From positions 434,001-498,000 of the forward strand of contig CAVXGT010000010.1 in NCBI GenBank assembly GCA_963761475.1: DNA of 64,000 nucleotides, written 5' to 3'. Positions 37,716-46,931 of the stretch are shown here, piece after piece. A program made the position numbers and the translations under genes. The notes beneath the pieces were generated by a model. It saw nothing but the letters and a program-made list of their open reading frames with translations, ran no database searches and was not told the DNA's origin. The stretch's first letter is position 1. Each line of letters begins with the position of its first letter. The stretch comes from Ga0077555 sp963761475. Lineage in GTDB: Bacteria > Pseudomonadota > Alphaproteobacteria > Rhizobiales > Hyphomicrobiaceae.

Positions 37716-38438
37716 GGCGTTGGCAACCTCTGGCGCGAACGAAAAAGAGCCGCCAAGGCCGGCGGCTCATGCTGATCGGACGATAAATCCAGCCGCGACA
37801 CCATGTCAATGGACTGCATGATCATCGTTGGCATGCGGCCGGGTTTCCGCCTTCGACCGCCGTTCAATTCGATGGCGGACCATATTTCCGACATCGTTAT
37901 TCAAAAACATACAGGGAACCGAATCGCTCCGTTGCTCGTTTGCCACGGTGTAGTTTCTAGAAAAACCATTGCCGTGTGAATGCCTTGTGTCAGCAAAACT
38001 GCCTATTGTAGTATCTGGGCCATCAGACACGACATGTGGCCCTTTCTGTTTCGGTTTCATGTCAAGTCGTCAGTTCAGTTGTGTACAGCATCTGGAGCGC
38101 ATCCTGCGCCCAGTTAAATGGTGGGTTTGCGCGGAGTTTGCGCGTAGACGAGCCGGCTGTCCGTGTGGCGCGTTCGTGCTCCCTGTAGCGTGACCGGGGC
38201 TTCGGCCCTTTCAGTCGCGTGGTTGTAGGTTTTACGCGTCCTCAGTTTCTCGCCCCGTATGGGCGTGCGTCCCCAAGCAAATGTTTGCGTTCGTGACCGG
38301 TGCTGCGCCGGCCGCGTCTCCGTGTTGCGCGTCTTCGCGCCCGGACGCTGGCTGCCGCTGTTTTGCCGGTGAGAGTTGGAGTTTGCCCGCAACTTCGGGC
38401 GGCGGGGTCCAACGCGCTTCTCGCAAGGAAGACGATAC
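37716..38438. other. Long divergent regulatory region between argD and gcrA
   Basis: These 723 bases separate divergent argD and gcrA and carry no convincing gene. They hold the argD leader hairpin (described separately), an AT-richer stretch at about 37860-38060 likely to contain promoters, one CcrM methylation site GAATC at 37921-37925, and a GGGGC-TTCG-GCCC tetraloop hairpin near 38196-38208 in the gcrA leader. Confidence 0.55.
37742..37768 (-). terminator. Terminator-like hairpin in the argD leader (possible attenuator)
   Basis: On the minus strand GAGCCGCC (37768-37761), a 6-base loop and GGCGGCTC (37754-37747) are followed directly by TTTTT. It lies 32 bases before the argD start with no minus-strand gene ahead, so it looks like an attenuator. 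A short frame starting at 37770 (MSRRPWR) places Arg codons inside the left arm. Confidence 0.55.
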
Positions 38439-39026
38439 ATGAGTTGGAATGACGAGAGAGTTGAGCTGCTGAAGAAGCTGTGGGCCGAAGGCCTCAGCGC
38501 CAGCCAGATTGCAGGACGTCTCGGCTCCGTGACCCGCAATGCCGTTATCGGCAAGGTCCATCGCCTCGGCCTTTCCGGCCGCGCCACCACCACCCGCATG
38601 AAGAGCCACCGGCCGCGTCCTCGCGCCGGCGTCGTCAAGCGCCCACCCGCCAAGCCGCGCTTTGCCCAGACCGGCAACACGGCGCTGCGCGCACTCTACC
38701 AGGCCGATGTCGAGCCTTATGTGCCGCCGGTCGAGGAGATCGAGATTCCTCTCCACGAGCGCAAATCCATCCAGACGCTGGAGGAATGCCACTGCCGCTG
38801 GCCGATCGGCGATCCCCAGGAAGCCGGTTTCCATTTCTGCGGCAAGAACAAGGTCGCGGGCCTGCCCTACTGCGAGTTCCACGCCCGCCGCGCGTTCCAG
38901 CCGCCGCAGGCGCGCCGCAGCCCGAACACGTCTCGTCCGGTGCCGCTGCCGATGGTCACGCGAGAGAGCGCAGACGAGCCTGCCGGTGCCAAGGCATCAA
39001 CGGCTCCCGAAACCGTTGAGAGCTGA
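38439..39026 (+). CDS. gcrA: GcrA family cell cycle regulator
   Basis: GcrA controls cell-cycle genes in Alphaproteobacteria, acting with sigma-70 at promoters bearing methylated GANTC sites. The 195-residue chain begins MSWNDERVELLKKLWAEGLS and continues SASQIAGRLGSVTRNAVIGK, the diagnostic HTH. A basic linker with RRPRP-type repeats follows, then a C-terminal domain with CHCRWPIGDP and FHFCGKNKVAGLPYCEFH, the sigma-interacting part. AAGGA precedes the ATG. It has a long leader and a strong terminator. Confidence 0.96.
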   Translation: MSWNDERVELLKKLWAEGLSASQIAGRLGSVTRNAVIGKVHRLGLSGRATTTRMKSHRPRPRAGVVKRPPAKPRFAQTGNTALRALYQADVEPYVPPVEEIEIPLHERKSIQTLEECHCRWPIGDPQEAGFHFCGKNKVAGLPYCEFHARRAFQPPQARRSPNTSRPVPLPMVTRESADEPAGAKASTAPETVES

Positions 39027-39098
39027 CGCCGGTCCCGGCGCGGTTCGCACAAGTTCCCCTCGGCCGTTGGCACTACCGGCTCGAGGGTTGCGGGGGGA

Positions 39099-39142
39099 AG
39101 AGGACTGGCGACGCTGGGGGGCGTCGCCGGTCCTCTTTTTTT
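39099..39142 (+). terminator. Strong rho-independent terminator after gcrA
   Basis: A 16-position stem (39099-39114 with 39121-39136, one G-U pair) with a short G-rich loop is followed by seven T at 39136-39142. Confidence 0.9.
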
Positions 39143-39246
39143 GGAGTGGAGGCCGCCAGCGCCCCGCCTGAGGGCGGAACAGTTTGCCCTTGACGATCGG
39201 ACGTCGCATGATCGGGCGACCACAACCGATTGCGAGCACCCCACGA

Positions 39247-40134
39247 ATGGCGAAATCAGAAAAGGCCAGCGCGCCCGGTCGCAAGAAGGCCGATACCCTT
39301 CCATTCGATCTCGACAATCCCAAACTGCCCAAGGCCATCGAGGAAAAGGCGCTGTCGAGCGGCGGCTATCCCTATGACAAGAAAATGAAGCGCGAAGCCT
39401 TCGAAGAGGAGCTGGCGGCCCTGCAGATCGAACTGGTCAAACTGCAGGTCCACGGGTTGAAAACCGGCGGCCGTGTCGTCGTGGTGTTCGAGGGCCGCGA
39501 TTCCGCCGGCAAGGGCAGCTGCATCGGCCGCTTCACCCAGCACCTCAATCCGCGCAACGCCCATGTCGTGGCGCTTACCAAGCCAACCGAGACCGAGCGC
39601 GGACAGTGGTATTTCCAGCGTTACGTCGGCCACCTGCCGACCGCAGGCGACATGGCCCTGTTCGACCGCTCCTGGTACAACCGCGCCGGCGTCGAGCGGG
39701 TCATGGGGTTCGCCACCGAGGATCAGGTAGCCGATTTCCTGCGCGAGGCGCCCGCCTTCGAGGGCATGCTGGTGCGCGACGGCATCAAGCTGTTCAAGGT
39801 CTTCCTCGACATCGGTCGGGAGATGCAACTCAAGCGCTTCCACGAGCGCCGCCACGATCCATTGAAACAGTGGAAGATCTCGGAGATGGATCTGGCAGCC
39901 ATGTCCCGCTTCGATGCCTACAGCCACGCCAAGGAGGAGATGTTCCGCTACACCCACACCACCGTGGCGCCATGGACCGTGATCCTCGCCAACGATCAGC
40001 GCCGTGCCCGCATCGAGGCTATGCGCCTGGTGCTCTCGGCCCTCGATTATGAGGGCAAGGACGCCAAGGTGGTGGGTAAGGTCGACGACAAGGTTGTGGG
40101 CTCGGGAGCGGAGTTCTTCCACCGCCCCTCCTGA
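39247..40134 (+). CDS. ppk2: Polyphosphate kinase 2
   Basis: PPK2 of about 295 residues, which transfers phosphate between polyphosphate and nucleoside di- or triphosphates. Walker A-like GRDSAGKGSCIGRF is near residue 78, the lid-side FDRSWYNRAGVERVMGF near 138, and the segment KLFKVFLDIGREMQ near 180; the motif order fits class I PPK2. The frame is open to 39184, but the ATG at 39247 begins MAKSEKAS, a usual basic start, so I prefer it. It follows the gcrA terminator and has its own promoter presumably. Cytosolic. Confidence 0.93.
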   Translation: MAKSEKASAPGRKKADTLPFDLDNPKLPKAIEEKALSSGGYPYDKKMKREAFEEELAALQIELVKLQVHGLKTGGRVVVVFEGRDSAGKGSCIGRFTQHLNPRNAHVVALTKPTETERGQWYFQRYVGHLPTAGDMALFDRSWYNRAGVERVMGFATEDQVADFLREAPAFEGMLVRDGIKLFKVFLDIGREMQLKRFHERRHDPLKQWKISEMDLAAMSRFDAYSHAKEEMFRYTHTTVAPWTVILANDQRRARIEAMRLVLSALDYEGKDAKVVGKVDDKVVGSGAEFFHRPS

Positions 40135-40246
40135 CCGGTGCCAATTGCGCGCACGCAGTAACCCCAAATTCACCAGACCTCACCATGGCGGACTCGCGCG
40201 GGACCGCGGCAACGCTTCGCCAACCCAGCCTTGACACACTCCGCCA

Positions 40247-40960
40247 ATGATACGGCTGGGAGTGATGACAGTGGCTCGACGTGGTGGAATGGTCCTGCGC
40301 ACCTGGCGCACGCATCAGGGCGGCAACGTCGCCATCATTTTTGCAGCCATCATGCTCCCCGTCATGGGCATTATCGCTGCGGCCATCGACTACGGCCGCG
40401 CCGGCAAGGTGCGTGATACGCTTCAGGCCGCTACCAGCGCCGCTGCCCAAGCCGCGAGTGCCCATCTGGGGGCAGACAATACGCTGGTCGAGAAGGAGGC
40501 TCTCTCCGTCCTGCGCGCCAATCTGCCGAAAGACCTGCACGACCTGCCAATCGACGTCACCATCCCCAACGACCGCAAGTCCGTGTCCGTGTCGATGGCA
40601 ACGACGGTGCCGACCACGTTGATGGCGATCATGGGCAAGTCCGAGATCCCGGTCGAAGCCTTGGGCTTTTCGCGCCGCATCGACGTGGCAGTGATGCCGA
40701 CGCTACCCCCTGGCCTGCCGGTGGCGACCCCCGGCGCGGTCGAGGATGCCGTCGAGGATGCCTTGCGCCAGTTCTCCGCGCGCTCCCCGGGCCGTCACAG
40801 ATCCGTGCCCGTCGCACCGTCGCCCGAGGAGATGGAAGCCTTCGTCCGCCGCCTGCAGTCCGAGGTCGGCAGGCTCGAGCAGCGCTTCGGTAGCCGCGGC
40901 CCAGCCCCCAACGCCGACATGCAGGAGCTGGTCCGCCAGTTGCAGCACATGCGCCGCTGA
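40247..40960 (+). CDS. TadE/TadG-like pilus assembly protein
   Basis: A 237-residue protein with a single N-terminal membrane segment (GGNVAIIFAAIMLPVMGIIAAAID, about residues 26-50) preceded by RTHQGG, the typical TadG N-terminus (Tad-Flp pilus pseudopilin-like). The following DYGRAGKVRDTLQAATSAAA is the usual helix. The C-terminus is helical with PxEMEAFVRRLQSEV and ends in LQHMRR instead of a vWA domain, so it is a short TadG-like protein. No other tad genes are nearby. Confidence 0.75.
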   Translation: MIRLGVMTVARRGGMVLRTWRTHQGGNVAIIFAAIMLPVMGIIAAAIDYGRAGKVRDTLQAATSAAAQAASAHLGADNTLVEKEALSVLRANLPKDLHDLPIDVTIPNDRKSVSVSMATTVPTTLMAIMGKSEIPVEALGFSRRIDVAVMPTLPPGLPVATPGAVEDAVEDALRQFSARSPGRHRSVPVAPSPEEMEAFVRRLQSEVGRLEQRFGSRGPAPNADMQELVRQLQHMRR

Positions 40961-41048
40961 CGCGGGCCGCTGTCGAAAAGAACCAGGGCTGGCATACGCC
41001 GCGCGAACCTCTATCCTGGCCGAAACCGGAACGAGCCAGGAGCCGACA

Positions 41049-41627
41049 ATGTCCGCCGCAACGCCCCCGATCAGCCGCTTTCCCGTCCCCAAGCTCGCCG
41101 ACTTGCCGGACGATGTCCGCCAGCGCATCGAGACGGTGCAGGAGAAATCGGGCTTCATCCCCAACGTCTTCCTGGTCCTCGCCCATCGCCCCGACGAGTT
41201 CCGCGCCTTCATGGCCTATCACGACGCGCTGATGGACAAGAAGGGTGGGCTCACCAAGGCCGAGCGCGAGATGATCGTGGTCGCCACCTCGGCCGCCAAC
41301 CAGTGCCAGTACTGCGTCATGGCCCACGGCGCCATCCTGCGCATCCGCGCCAAGAACCCGCTCATCGCCGACCAGATCGCAACCAACTATCGCAAGTCCG
41401 ACATCACGCCCCGCCAGCGCGCCATGCTCGATTTCGCCATGAAGGTAGCGTTGCATTCCGCTGAGGTCGACGATGCCGACATCGCGGCGGTGAAGGCCCA
41501 CGGCCACAGCGAGGATGACGTCTGGGATATCGCGGCCATCGCCGCCTTCTTCGCCATGTCGAACCGCATGGCCAACGTCACCCGCATGCGCCCCAACGAC
41601 GAGTTTTACCAAATGGGCCGGGGCTGA
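41049..41627 (+). CDS. Peroxidase-related/AhpD-like carboxymuconolactone decarboxylase family protein
   Basis: A 192-residue alkylhydroperoxidase-like protein. The redox motif is NQCQYCVMAHG near residue 96 (Cys-x-x-Cys with His), the hallmark of the uncharacterised peroxidase-related AhpD group. Flanking segments (KSGFIPNVFLVLAHRPDEFRAF-type and AEREMIVVATSAAN) are standard. It probably acts in peroxide detoxification. The ATG at 41049 is well placed; it stands alone after the TadG-like gene. Confidence 0.9.
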   Translation: MSAATPPISRFPVPKLADLPDDVRQRIETVQEKSGFIPNVFLVLAHRPDEFRAFMAYHDALMDKKGGLTKAEREMIVVATSAANQCQYCVMAHGAILRIRAKNPLIADQIATNYRKSDITPRQRAMLDFAMKVALHSAEVDDADIAAVKAHGHSEDDVWDIAAIAAFFAMSNRMANVTRMRPNDEFYQMGRG

Positions 41628-41673
41628 GGGCGACGGCAGCCAGACCTAGGTCCTTCGCGCGCAGGTCGTCCAG

Positions 41674-43104
41674 GTGGGGGGCTTTTCCAATGAGTTATTG
41701 TCATATCGGGCTCGCGAGCGTGGGATATTGATGCGAGTTGGCAAGAAGCAGCCGCGCATCAGCGGCATAGGCAGACGGACCGGGCGATCGACGCGGCGTT
41801 GGAAACGGCGGCGCGAACGCAAACGGGTTGCTGCAGAGGCGATGAAACAAGCCTTCGCCAATGCGCGGAAGATCCGTGCGGGGGAACCACGAATTGCCAT
41901 CCTCCCATCGCTCGAATTCGCATTTGGCAATGCAGGTGCGCCGAACAGCGACTTCATTGTCCATCACACAGTGGCACTAACCGGTCTGTTCCAACGGGTG
42001 CCCAACCTCCACGTCGTGTCGGCTTCGTCCGCATGTCGCGGCAGTCTCTTGAGACTGGCGGAGCGTCTCGGCGATAGCGGCCGAGCCGCCAGGGAAATTG
42101 CAACGAGACTGGGTGCCGATTTTCTTGTGACGACCGATGCCACCTGCCGAGAACAGGCGGTGAAGTTCGATCATGCCGTCTATCATGGCGGTACCGGTGA
42201 GTGCATGACCCGCGCACCCTTCGAGCATGCGATTGGCAAGTTGCTAGACTATGAGAAGGAGACACTCGGCCGCGTTGCTGCAGGGATTCTAGGACCGGTA
42301 CGGGCAGCTTCCATCGAGCTGGCACTTGACACAGACGAGGCCGATGCATCGCCCTATCTGATGGCAATTCAGGCGCAGTTGCTGATGAATTGTACCGACG
42401 AAGCGAGCCTGAAACGGGCCGACAACCTTCTCATGCAAGGGCTGCAGCGCGATCCGCAGAATGCAACGCTTGCGGCACTGCGCGCTAGAATCCGGTCGTT
42501 GCTCATCGGTCAGGGGATTGCGCGGGATCCGAAGACCCTCGCCGATGAAGCAAGGCGGTTTGCAGATCAAGCACTCGCAATTGATCCCGAAAATGCAATA
42601 GCTTTGGCTGTCGCGGGACATCTCGCGTCATTCGTCTTCGGAGATCTGGTCGAGGGTCATTCCCGGCTCGAGGCGGCGATCGACGCCTGTCCAAACGAGC
42701 CGAGCGCCTGGATGTTGTCGGCGGCGACGCTGTCTTTTTTGGGTCAAGGCACGCTTGCGCGAGATCGCGCACAATACGCTCTGAGCCTCTCGCCGCTCGA
42801 TCCTCATCTCTTCAATTTTCATGCGATCATCGCACTTTCTTGCTACGCCAACGCGGACTACCCGAATGCAGTTCTGCATGCCGATTTGTCGATCGACGAA
42901 AACCCCAGATACACGGCATCATTGAGGCTCAAGGCAGCCTCGCTCGTCGCGCTCGGCCGCTTGACAGAGGCACGCGAGACAGCTCGGAAGATGCGGAGTA
43001 TCGAGCCCCGCTTCAATCGTGCGCGAGCTGAATCAATCCCCTATCGCGATGGGGTCACGCGCCGCGACTGGGTCAAGCGGTTGGAAGAGGCAGGCGCATT
43101 CTGA
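41674..43104 (+). CDS. TPR-containing protein related to CadC/adenylate-cyclase-type regulators
   Basis: A 476-residue protein with a basic N-terminus (RTGRSTRRWKRRRERKR) and then a domain (about 70-190) that resembles the IAVLPF...LxxRY segment found in TPR regulators and class III adenylate cyclases: RIAILPSLEF, GLFQRVPNLHVVSASSA, REIATRLGADFLV. The rest, about residues 210-470, is helical TPR-like repeats (ADNLLMQGLQRDPQN, ADQALAIDPENAIAL, AQYALSLSPLDPHLF). The usual N-terminal DNA-binding or cyclase domain is missing. Codon use is visibly less GC-rich than its neighbours. Starts possible at GTG 41674 or ATG 41731. Confidence 0.75.
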   Translation: MGGFSNELLSYRARERGILMRVGKKQPRISGIGRRTGRSTRRWKRRRERKRVAAEAMKQAFANARKIRAGEPRIAILPSLEFAFGNAGAPNSDFIVHHTVALTGLFQRVPNLHVVSASSACRGSLLRLAERLGDSGRAAREIATRLGADFLVTTDATCREQAVKFDHAVYHGGTGECMTRAPFEHAIGKLLDYEKETLGRVAAGILGPVRAASIELALDTDEADASPYLMAIQAQLLMNCTDEASLKRADNLLMQGLQRDPQNATLAALRARIRSLLIGQGIARDPKTLADEARRFADQALAIDPENAIALAVAGHLASFVFGDLVEGHSRLEAAIDACPNEPSAWMLSAATLSFLGQGTLARDRAQYALSLSPLDPHLFNFHAIIALSCYANADYPNAVLHADLSIDENPRYTASLRLKAASLVALGRLTEARETARKMRSIEPRFNRARAESIPYRDGVTRRDWVKRLEEAGAF

Positions 43105-43234
43105 TGCACGCCGTGGCATGCGCCTCGCAGCCGCCGGACCGCTGTCCCGGGGCATGGGCGCGCACGGATGCCAAAGCTGCCGGGCGGTCTCATATTGCTA
43201 TCGATGACAATGAGTGGTCCCTCACACCCTGCCT

Positions 43235-44536
43235 CTACTTTGCGGCTGGTGGCGCCTCGGCGGTCTTGGCGCCAGGGAGAGGGCGGACGCGCACGCCGGT
43301 AACCCGGTTGCGCTGCTTGCGCACGATCTCGAAACGATAGCCGTAGAAGGTGAACGCCTGCCCGATCTCTGGGATCATCTGCGCCTCATGCATGACCAGG
43401 CCGGCAACGGTCGTCGCCTCCTCGTCGGGGAGCGCCCACCCCATGGCCCGGTTGAGATCGCGGATCGCCATCGTGCCCTCGACACTGACCGAGCCGTCGG
43501 CCTGGGCCTTCACCTGCGTCTCGTGCGTATCGTGCTCGTCGGAAATCTGCCCGACGATCTCCTCGATGATGTCCTCGAGTGTCAGCAGGCCCTGCACCTC
43601 GCCGTACTCGTCGACGACGAGCGCCAACTGCTGCTTGCGCGACAGGAACTGGCTGAGCTGCTCCTTCAGCGTCGTCGTATCAGGCACGAACCACGGCGCC
43701 ACCAGGATCGATTGGATGTCGACGGCTTCAGGCGACCAGCCAACCCGCGCCAGCGCCGCAAGCAGGTCCTTGGTGTGCAGCACGCCGATGATGTTCTCCG
43801 GCTGGCCGCGCCACACCGGCAGTCGCGAGTACTGGCCGGCCAGCACCTCCTCGACGATCTTCGAGGGCGGCGCGTCGGCATCGAGCGTGTCCATCTTGGT
43901 CCGATGCACCATGACGTCGAGGATCTGCAACTCGTTGAGGTCGAGTACGCCGCCAAGCATCTCGGCATCGTCGCGCGCCACCGCGCCGCCCTGCTCGCCA
44001 AGTGCAATCGTGCCGCGCAGCTCCTCGTGCGCTGCGAGAATGTCGGCCTCGTCGTCTTTGGAGCTGGGCGTCACTTTGAACAAGGCCCGCACCACGAAAT
44101 GAATAGCCGTCGTCACCGGTCGCAGCACTGTGATCAGCACGCTCATCACCGGTGCCACGGCAAGCGACATCCGGTCGGCGTAGGCCAGAGCATAGGTCTT
44201 GGGCAGGATCTCCGAGAAGATGACCACGACGATCGTCATGCCGACCGTCGCATAGGCGACGCCTACATCGCCGAAGAGCCCGATCAGCAGGCTGGTCGTC
44301 AGCGCCGAGGCGAGGATGTTGACGAGATTGTTGCCGACTAGGACCGTGCCGATGATCCGTTCAGGCGTGCTGAGCAGGTGGTTCACCTGCTGCGCCCTCG
44401 CGTTGCCCTCCTGCTCCAGCGCGTGCATGCGGGCGCGCGAAACGGCAGTCAAAGCGGTCTCGCTGCCGCTGAAGAACGCCGAGAGCACCAGCAGCACCAG
44501 AACCGCCGACAACGTGATCCAAATTTCGACAAACAT
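43235..44536 (-). CDS. CNNM/HlyC-CorC family transporter with CBS domains
   Basis: A 433-residue membrane protein. An N-terminal DUF21 membrane region (first segment IWITLSAVLVLLVLSAFFSGSETAL) is followed by two CBS domains (around VMVHRTKMDTLD and LVVDEYGEVQGLLTLEDIIEEIVG) and a CorC/HlyC C-terminal domain (SVEGTMAIRDLNRAMGW). Such proteins are implicated in Mg/Co handling. It follows aroB on the same strand with 180 bases between; aroK-aroB-CNNM is a common alphaproteobacterial order. Confidence 0.94.
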   Translation of the reverse strand: MFVEIWITLSAVLVLLVLSAFFSGSETALTAVSRARMHALEQEGNARAQQVNHLLSTPERIIGTVLVGNNLVNILASALTTSLLIGLFGDVGVAYATVGMTIVVVIFSEILPKTYALAYADRMSLAVAPVMSVLITVLRPVTTAIHFVVRALFKVTPSSKDDEADILAAHEELRGTIALGEQGGAVARDDAEMLGGVLDLNELQILDVMVHRTKMDTLDADAPPSKIVEEVLAGQYSRLPVWRGQPENIIGVLHTKDLLAALARVGWSPEAVDIQSILVAPWFVPDTTTLKEQLSQFLSRKQQLALVVDEYGEVQGLLTLEDIIEEIVGQISDEHDTHETQVKAQADGSVSVEGTMAIRDLNRAMGWALPDEEATTVAGLVMHEAQMIPEIGQAFTFYGYRFEIVRKQRNRVTGVRVRPLPGAKTAEAPPAAK

Positions 44537-44716
44537 GACCGTACCGGGTTGATGATGGAAAGACGGCTGTCGCCAGCGCCGAACGCGCCGAGAATGCCGT
44601 AAACGCCAGACCGAGCCCGTGGAAGGGCATCGATCGACAACATTCTAGCAGTTTCAGGCCCGCTGTGGGGTCTACTGGTGAAAGCCGGCGTTGAAACGGT
44701 GAAAGACCGGCCCAAA

Positions 44717-45863
44717 TCAGCCGCCCGCAATTTCCCGCACCAGAAACGCCTCGAGCGCTGCCATGTCGACGTCGCGCGAAATGAACGCTTCGCCGATGTC
44801 GCGCACCAGGATGAAGGTCATCCGCCCTGCCTTCACCTTTTTGTCCTGCGCCATCAGCGCCAATAGCTCCTGCGGGTTCGGCCGCCCTTGTCCCGCAATG
44901 TCGGCTACCCGCGTCGGCAACCCGGCGGACTTCAGGTGGCGCTCGACGGTCTCGGCCGAGCCCTTCCGCGCCAGTCCCACACTTTCAGAAAACCGGAACG
45001 CCTGCGCCATGCCGATGGCCACGGCTTCTCCGTGCAACAGTCGGTCGGAAAACCCGGCCCAGGCTTCGAGCGCGTGCCCGAACGTATGGCCGAGGTTGAG
45101 CAGCATTCGGTCGCCCGTCTCGGTTTCGTCGCGCGCCACGATCGCCGCCTTGGCCTCGACTGATCGCCGCACGGCCTCGGCAAGGATCGAGGCGTCGTTG
45201 CCGAATAGGCGACCGTTGTACTGGTCGAGCCAGTCGTAGAACGACTTGTCGCCGAGGAGTCCGTACTTCACCACCTCGGCATAGCCGGCTTTGAGTTGGC
45301 GTTCTGGCAGCGTCGAGAGCACGTCGGTGTCGGCAATCACCAGGCTCGGCTGGTGGAAGGCGCCGATAAGGTTCTTGCCGTGCCGGCTGTTGATCGCCGT
45401 CTTGCCGCCGACCGAGCTGTCGACCTGCGCCAGCAGCGACGTCGGGATCTGGACGTAGCGGAGGCCCCGCCGCACGACGCTGGCGGCAAACCCGGCGAGA
45501 TCGCCGATGACGCCACCACCGAGCGCGATCACCAGGTCAGAGCGCTCGAGCCCCATGCCGATGAGGCCGTCGGTGACGACGCCAAGTTTCTCGAGGCTCT
45601 TGGTGCCCTCCCCGGGCGCCAGCACGATCGTGCCTGCGTGCCGACCTTCAGCCTTGAGGCTCGCCTCGAGACCCGGCAGGTGATGGCGGGCCACGTTCTC
45701 GTCGGTGACAATGCCGCAGCGCTCGGAGTCCGAGCCGCGCCGCGATCAAAGCCGCCGCCTGGCCGATGAGGCCGGCGCCGATCAGCACCTCATAGCGCCG
45801 CTCTGCAAGCTCGACGGGGACGCTGGTCGCCCCACCGGTCGCTGGAAGATCATCGTTTGCCAT
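44717..45863 (-). pseudogene. aroB: 3-dehydroquinate synthase, frameshifted
   Basis: AroB makes 3-dehydroquinate, the first ring of the shikimate pathway. The N-terminal part from 45863 (VPVELAERRYEVLIGAGL) runs to LIAARL, then the frame breaks near 45725-45731; the rest (RCGIVTDENVARHHLPGLEA in the other frame) is intact to 44717, with ALGGGVIGDLAGF, QVDSSVGGKTAIN, KYGLLGD and NLGHTFGHALE. One extra base in the CTCGGACTCC stretch explains the break; removing it gives a normal 381-residue AroB. As this enzyme is normally essential, a sequence error is likelier than a true pseudogene. It follows aroK by 58 bases. Confidence 0.9.
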
Positions 45864-45921
45864 CTTCAAGTATCCAAAATCCTCGCTCGCCCGCAGTGCC
45901 GGTCGGCTGTCGTGGGAAGCC

Positions 45922-46524
45922 TCAGCCCGACAGCAGCGGATGATCCGTTAGCACGTCGATGATCTCGTCGACGATCACCTCGTGCGCCACATCCCGGCTC
46001 TCGACCACGATCTCCGCTTCCGCATAGACCGGGTAGCGCTGTTCCATCAGCGCCCGCATTGTAGCCTCGGGATCATCGACCTTCAGCAACGGCCGATTTT
46101 CCCGTTTCATCACCCGCCGCATCAGCACGCCGAGCTCGGCCTTGAGCCAGATGGCGATGCCGTTCGAGCGGATCGACGCACGGGTTTCCGCGTTCATGTA
46201 GGCGCCGCCACCGGTCGCCAGCACCTGCGGGCCGTTGTCGAGCAGGCGCCGGATGACCCGCCGCTCGCCGTCCCGGAAATAGGTTTCGCCATGATCGGCG
46301 AAGATCTCGGGGATGGTCTTTTGCGCCGACAACTCGATTTCATCGTCCGCATCGACGAATGGAACGTCCAGTCGCGCAGCCAGCCGTCGCCCGACTGAGG
46401 ATTTTCCGCACCCCATCAGGCCGACCATCACCAGCGAGCGCGCGCCGAGCCTCCGGCGAATCGTCGCCGCAGCCTCGCTCCGGGCGCCTTTGAGCTCGCG
46501 CAGTTTGATGCCAGGCCTCGTCAT
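45922..46524 (-). CDS. aroK: Shikimate kinase
   Basis: Phosphorylates shikimate with ATP. In the 200-residue chain, Walker A is MVGLMGCGKSSVGRRLA near residue 35, the shikimate-binding DADDEIE near 58, the FRDGERRV Arg near 85 and the GGGAYMN motif near 105. The start at 46524 begins MTRPGIKLREL; longer upstream reading has no conserved sequence. It is the first gene of aroK-aroB-CNNM and is divergent from the small membrane protein gene at 46774. Confidence 0.95.
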   Translation of the reverse strand: MTRPGIKLRELKGARSEAAATIRRRLGARSLVMVGLMGCGKSSVGRRLAARLDVPFVDADDEIELSAQKTIPEIFADHGETYFRDGERRVIRRLLDNGPQVLATGGGAYMNAETRASIRSNGIAIWLKAELGVLMRRVMKRENRPLLKVDDPEATMRALMEQRYPVYAEAEIVVESRDVAHEVIVDEIIDVLTDHPLLSG

Positions 46525-46773
46525 GACGAGGCGCCCGCCCGTCCCGGCAGCATCTGAATTTGGAGCTTGGACATGGCAATGTTCACAGATTTCGTGCCTG
46601 CGTCGTGTTGGTTGCTGGCCTGCCGCTTGGTCTACGGCCGGCCAGGGGTCATAATGCGGCCAACAAAGTTGATCACGAACGACTGCTGCTAGCGTAGCGC
46701 TCCTGACGTTTGTTACCCGGCGTGCAGCAGGCGTCGACACTAAACGTCAGAACCGGAACACTAGAGACGTCCA

Positions 46774-46917
46774 ATGCCGAGCCTGTTCCGTTTCCTGTTC
46801 GTGGTTGCGTCCCTGTCGGCCCTTACGGCAGGCGGCCTCTATGCGTTGGCCGAATTCTTCGAGCCCGTCCCGAAGGAAGTATCGCAGCCCGTGCACGGCG
46901 TAAAGGTACGCAAATAG
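46774..46917 (+). CDS. 47-residue single-pass membrane protein
   Basis: A short gene below usual calling length: 47 codons from ATG to TAG. The product has one hydrophobic segment (FRFLFVVASLSALTAGGLYA, residues 5-24), then ALAEFFEPVPKEV and a short basic tail. The layout TM-GLYAL-x-FxEPxPKEx matches tiny conserved membrane proteins I recall from this position, divergent from aroK, in Hyphomicrobiales. It lies 14 bases before the next gene, so they form an operon. Function unknown. Confidence 0.65.
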   Translation: MPSLFRFLFVVASLSALTAGGLYALAEFFEPVPKEVSQPVHGVKVRK

Positions 46918-46931
46918 ACCCGAGGCACTTC

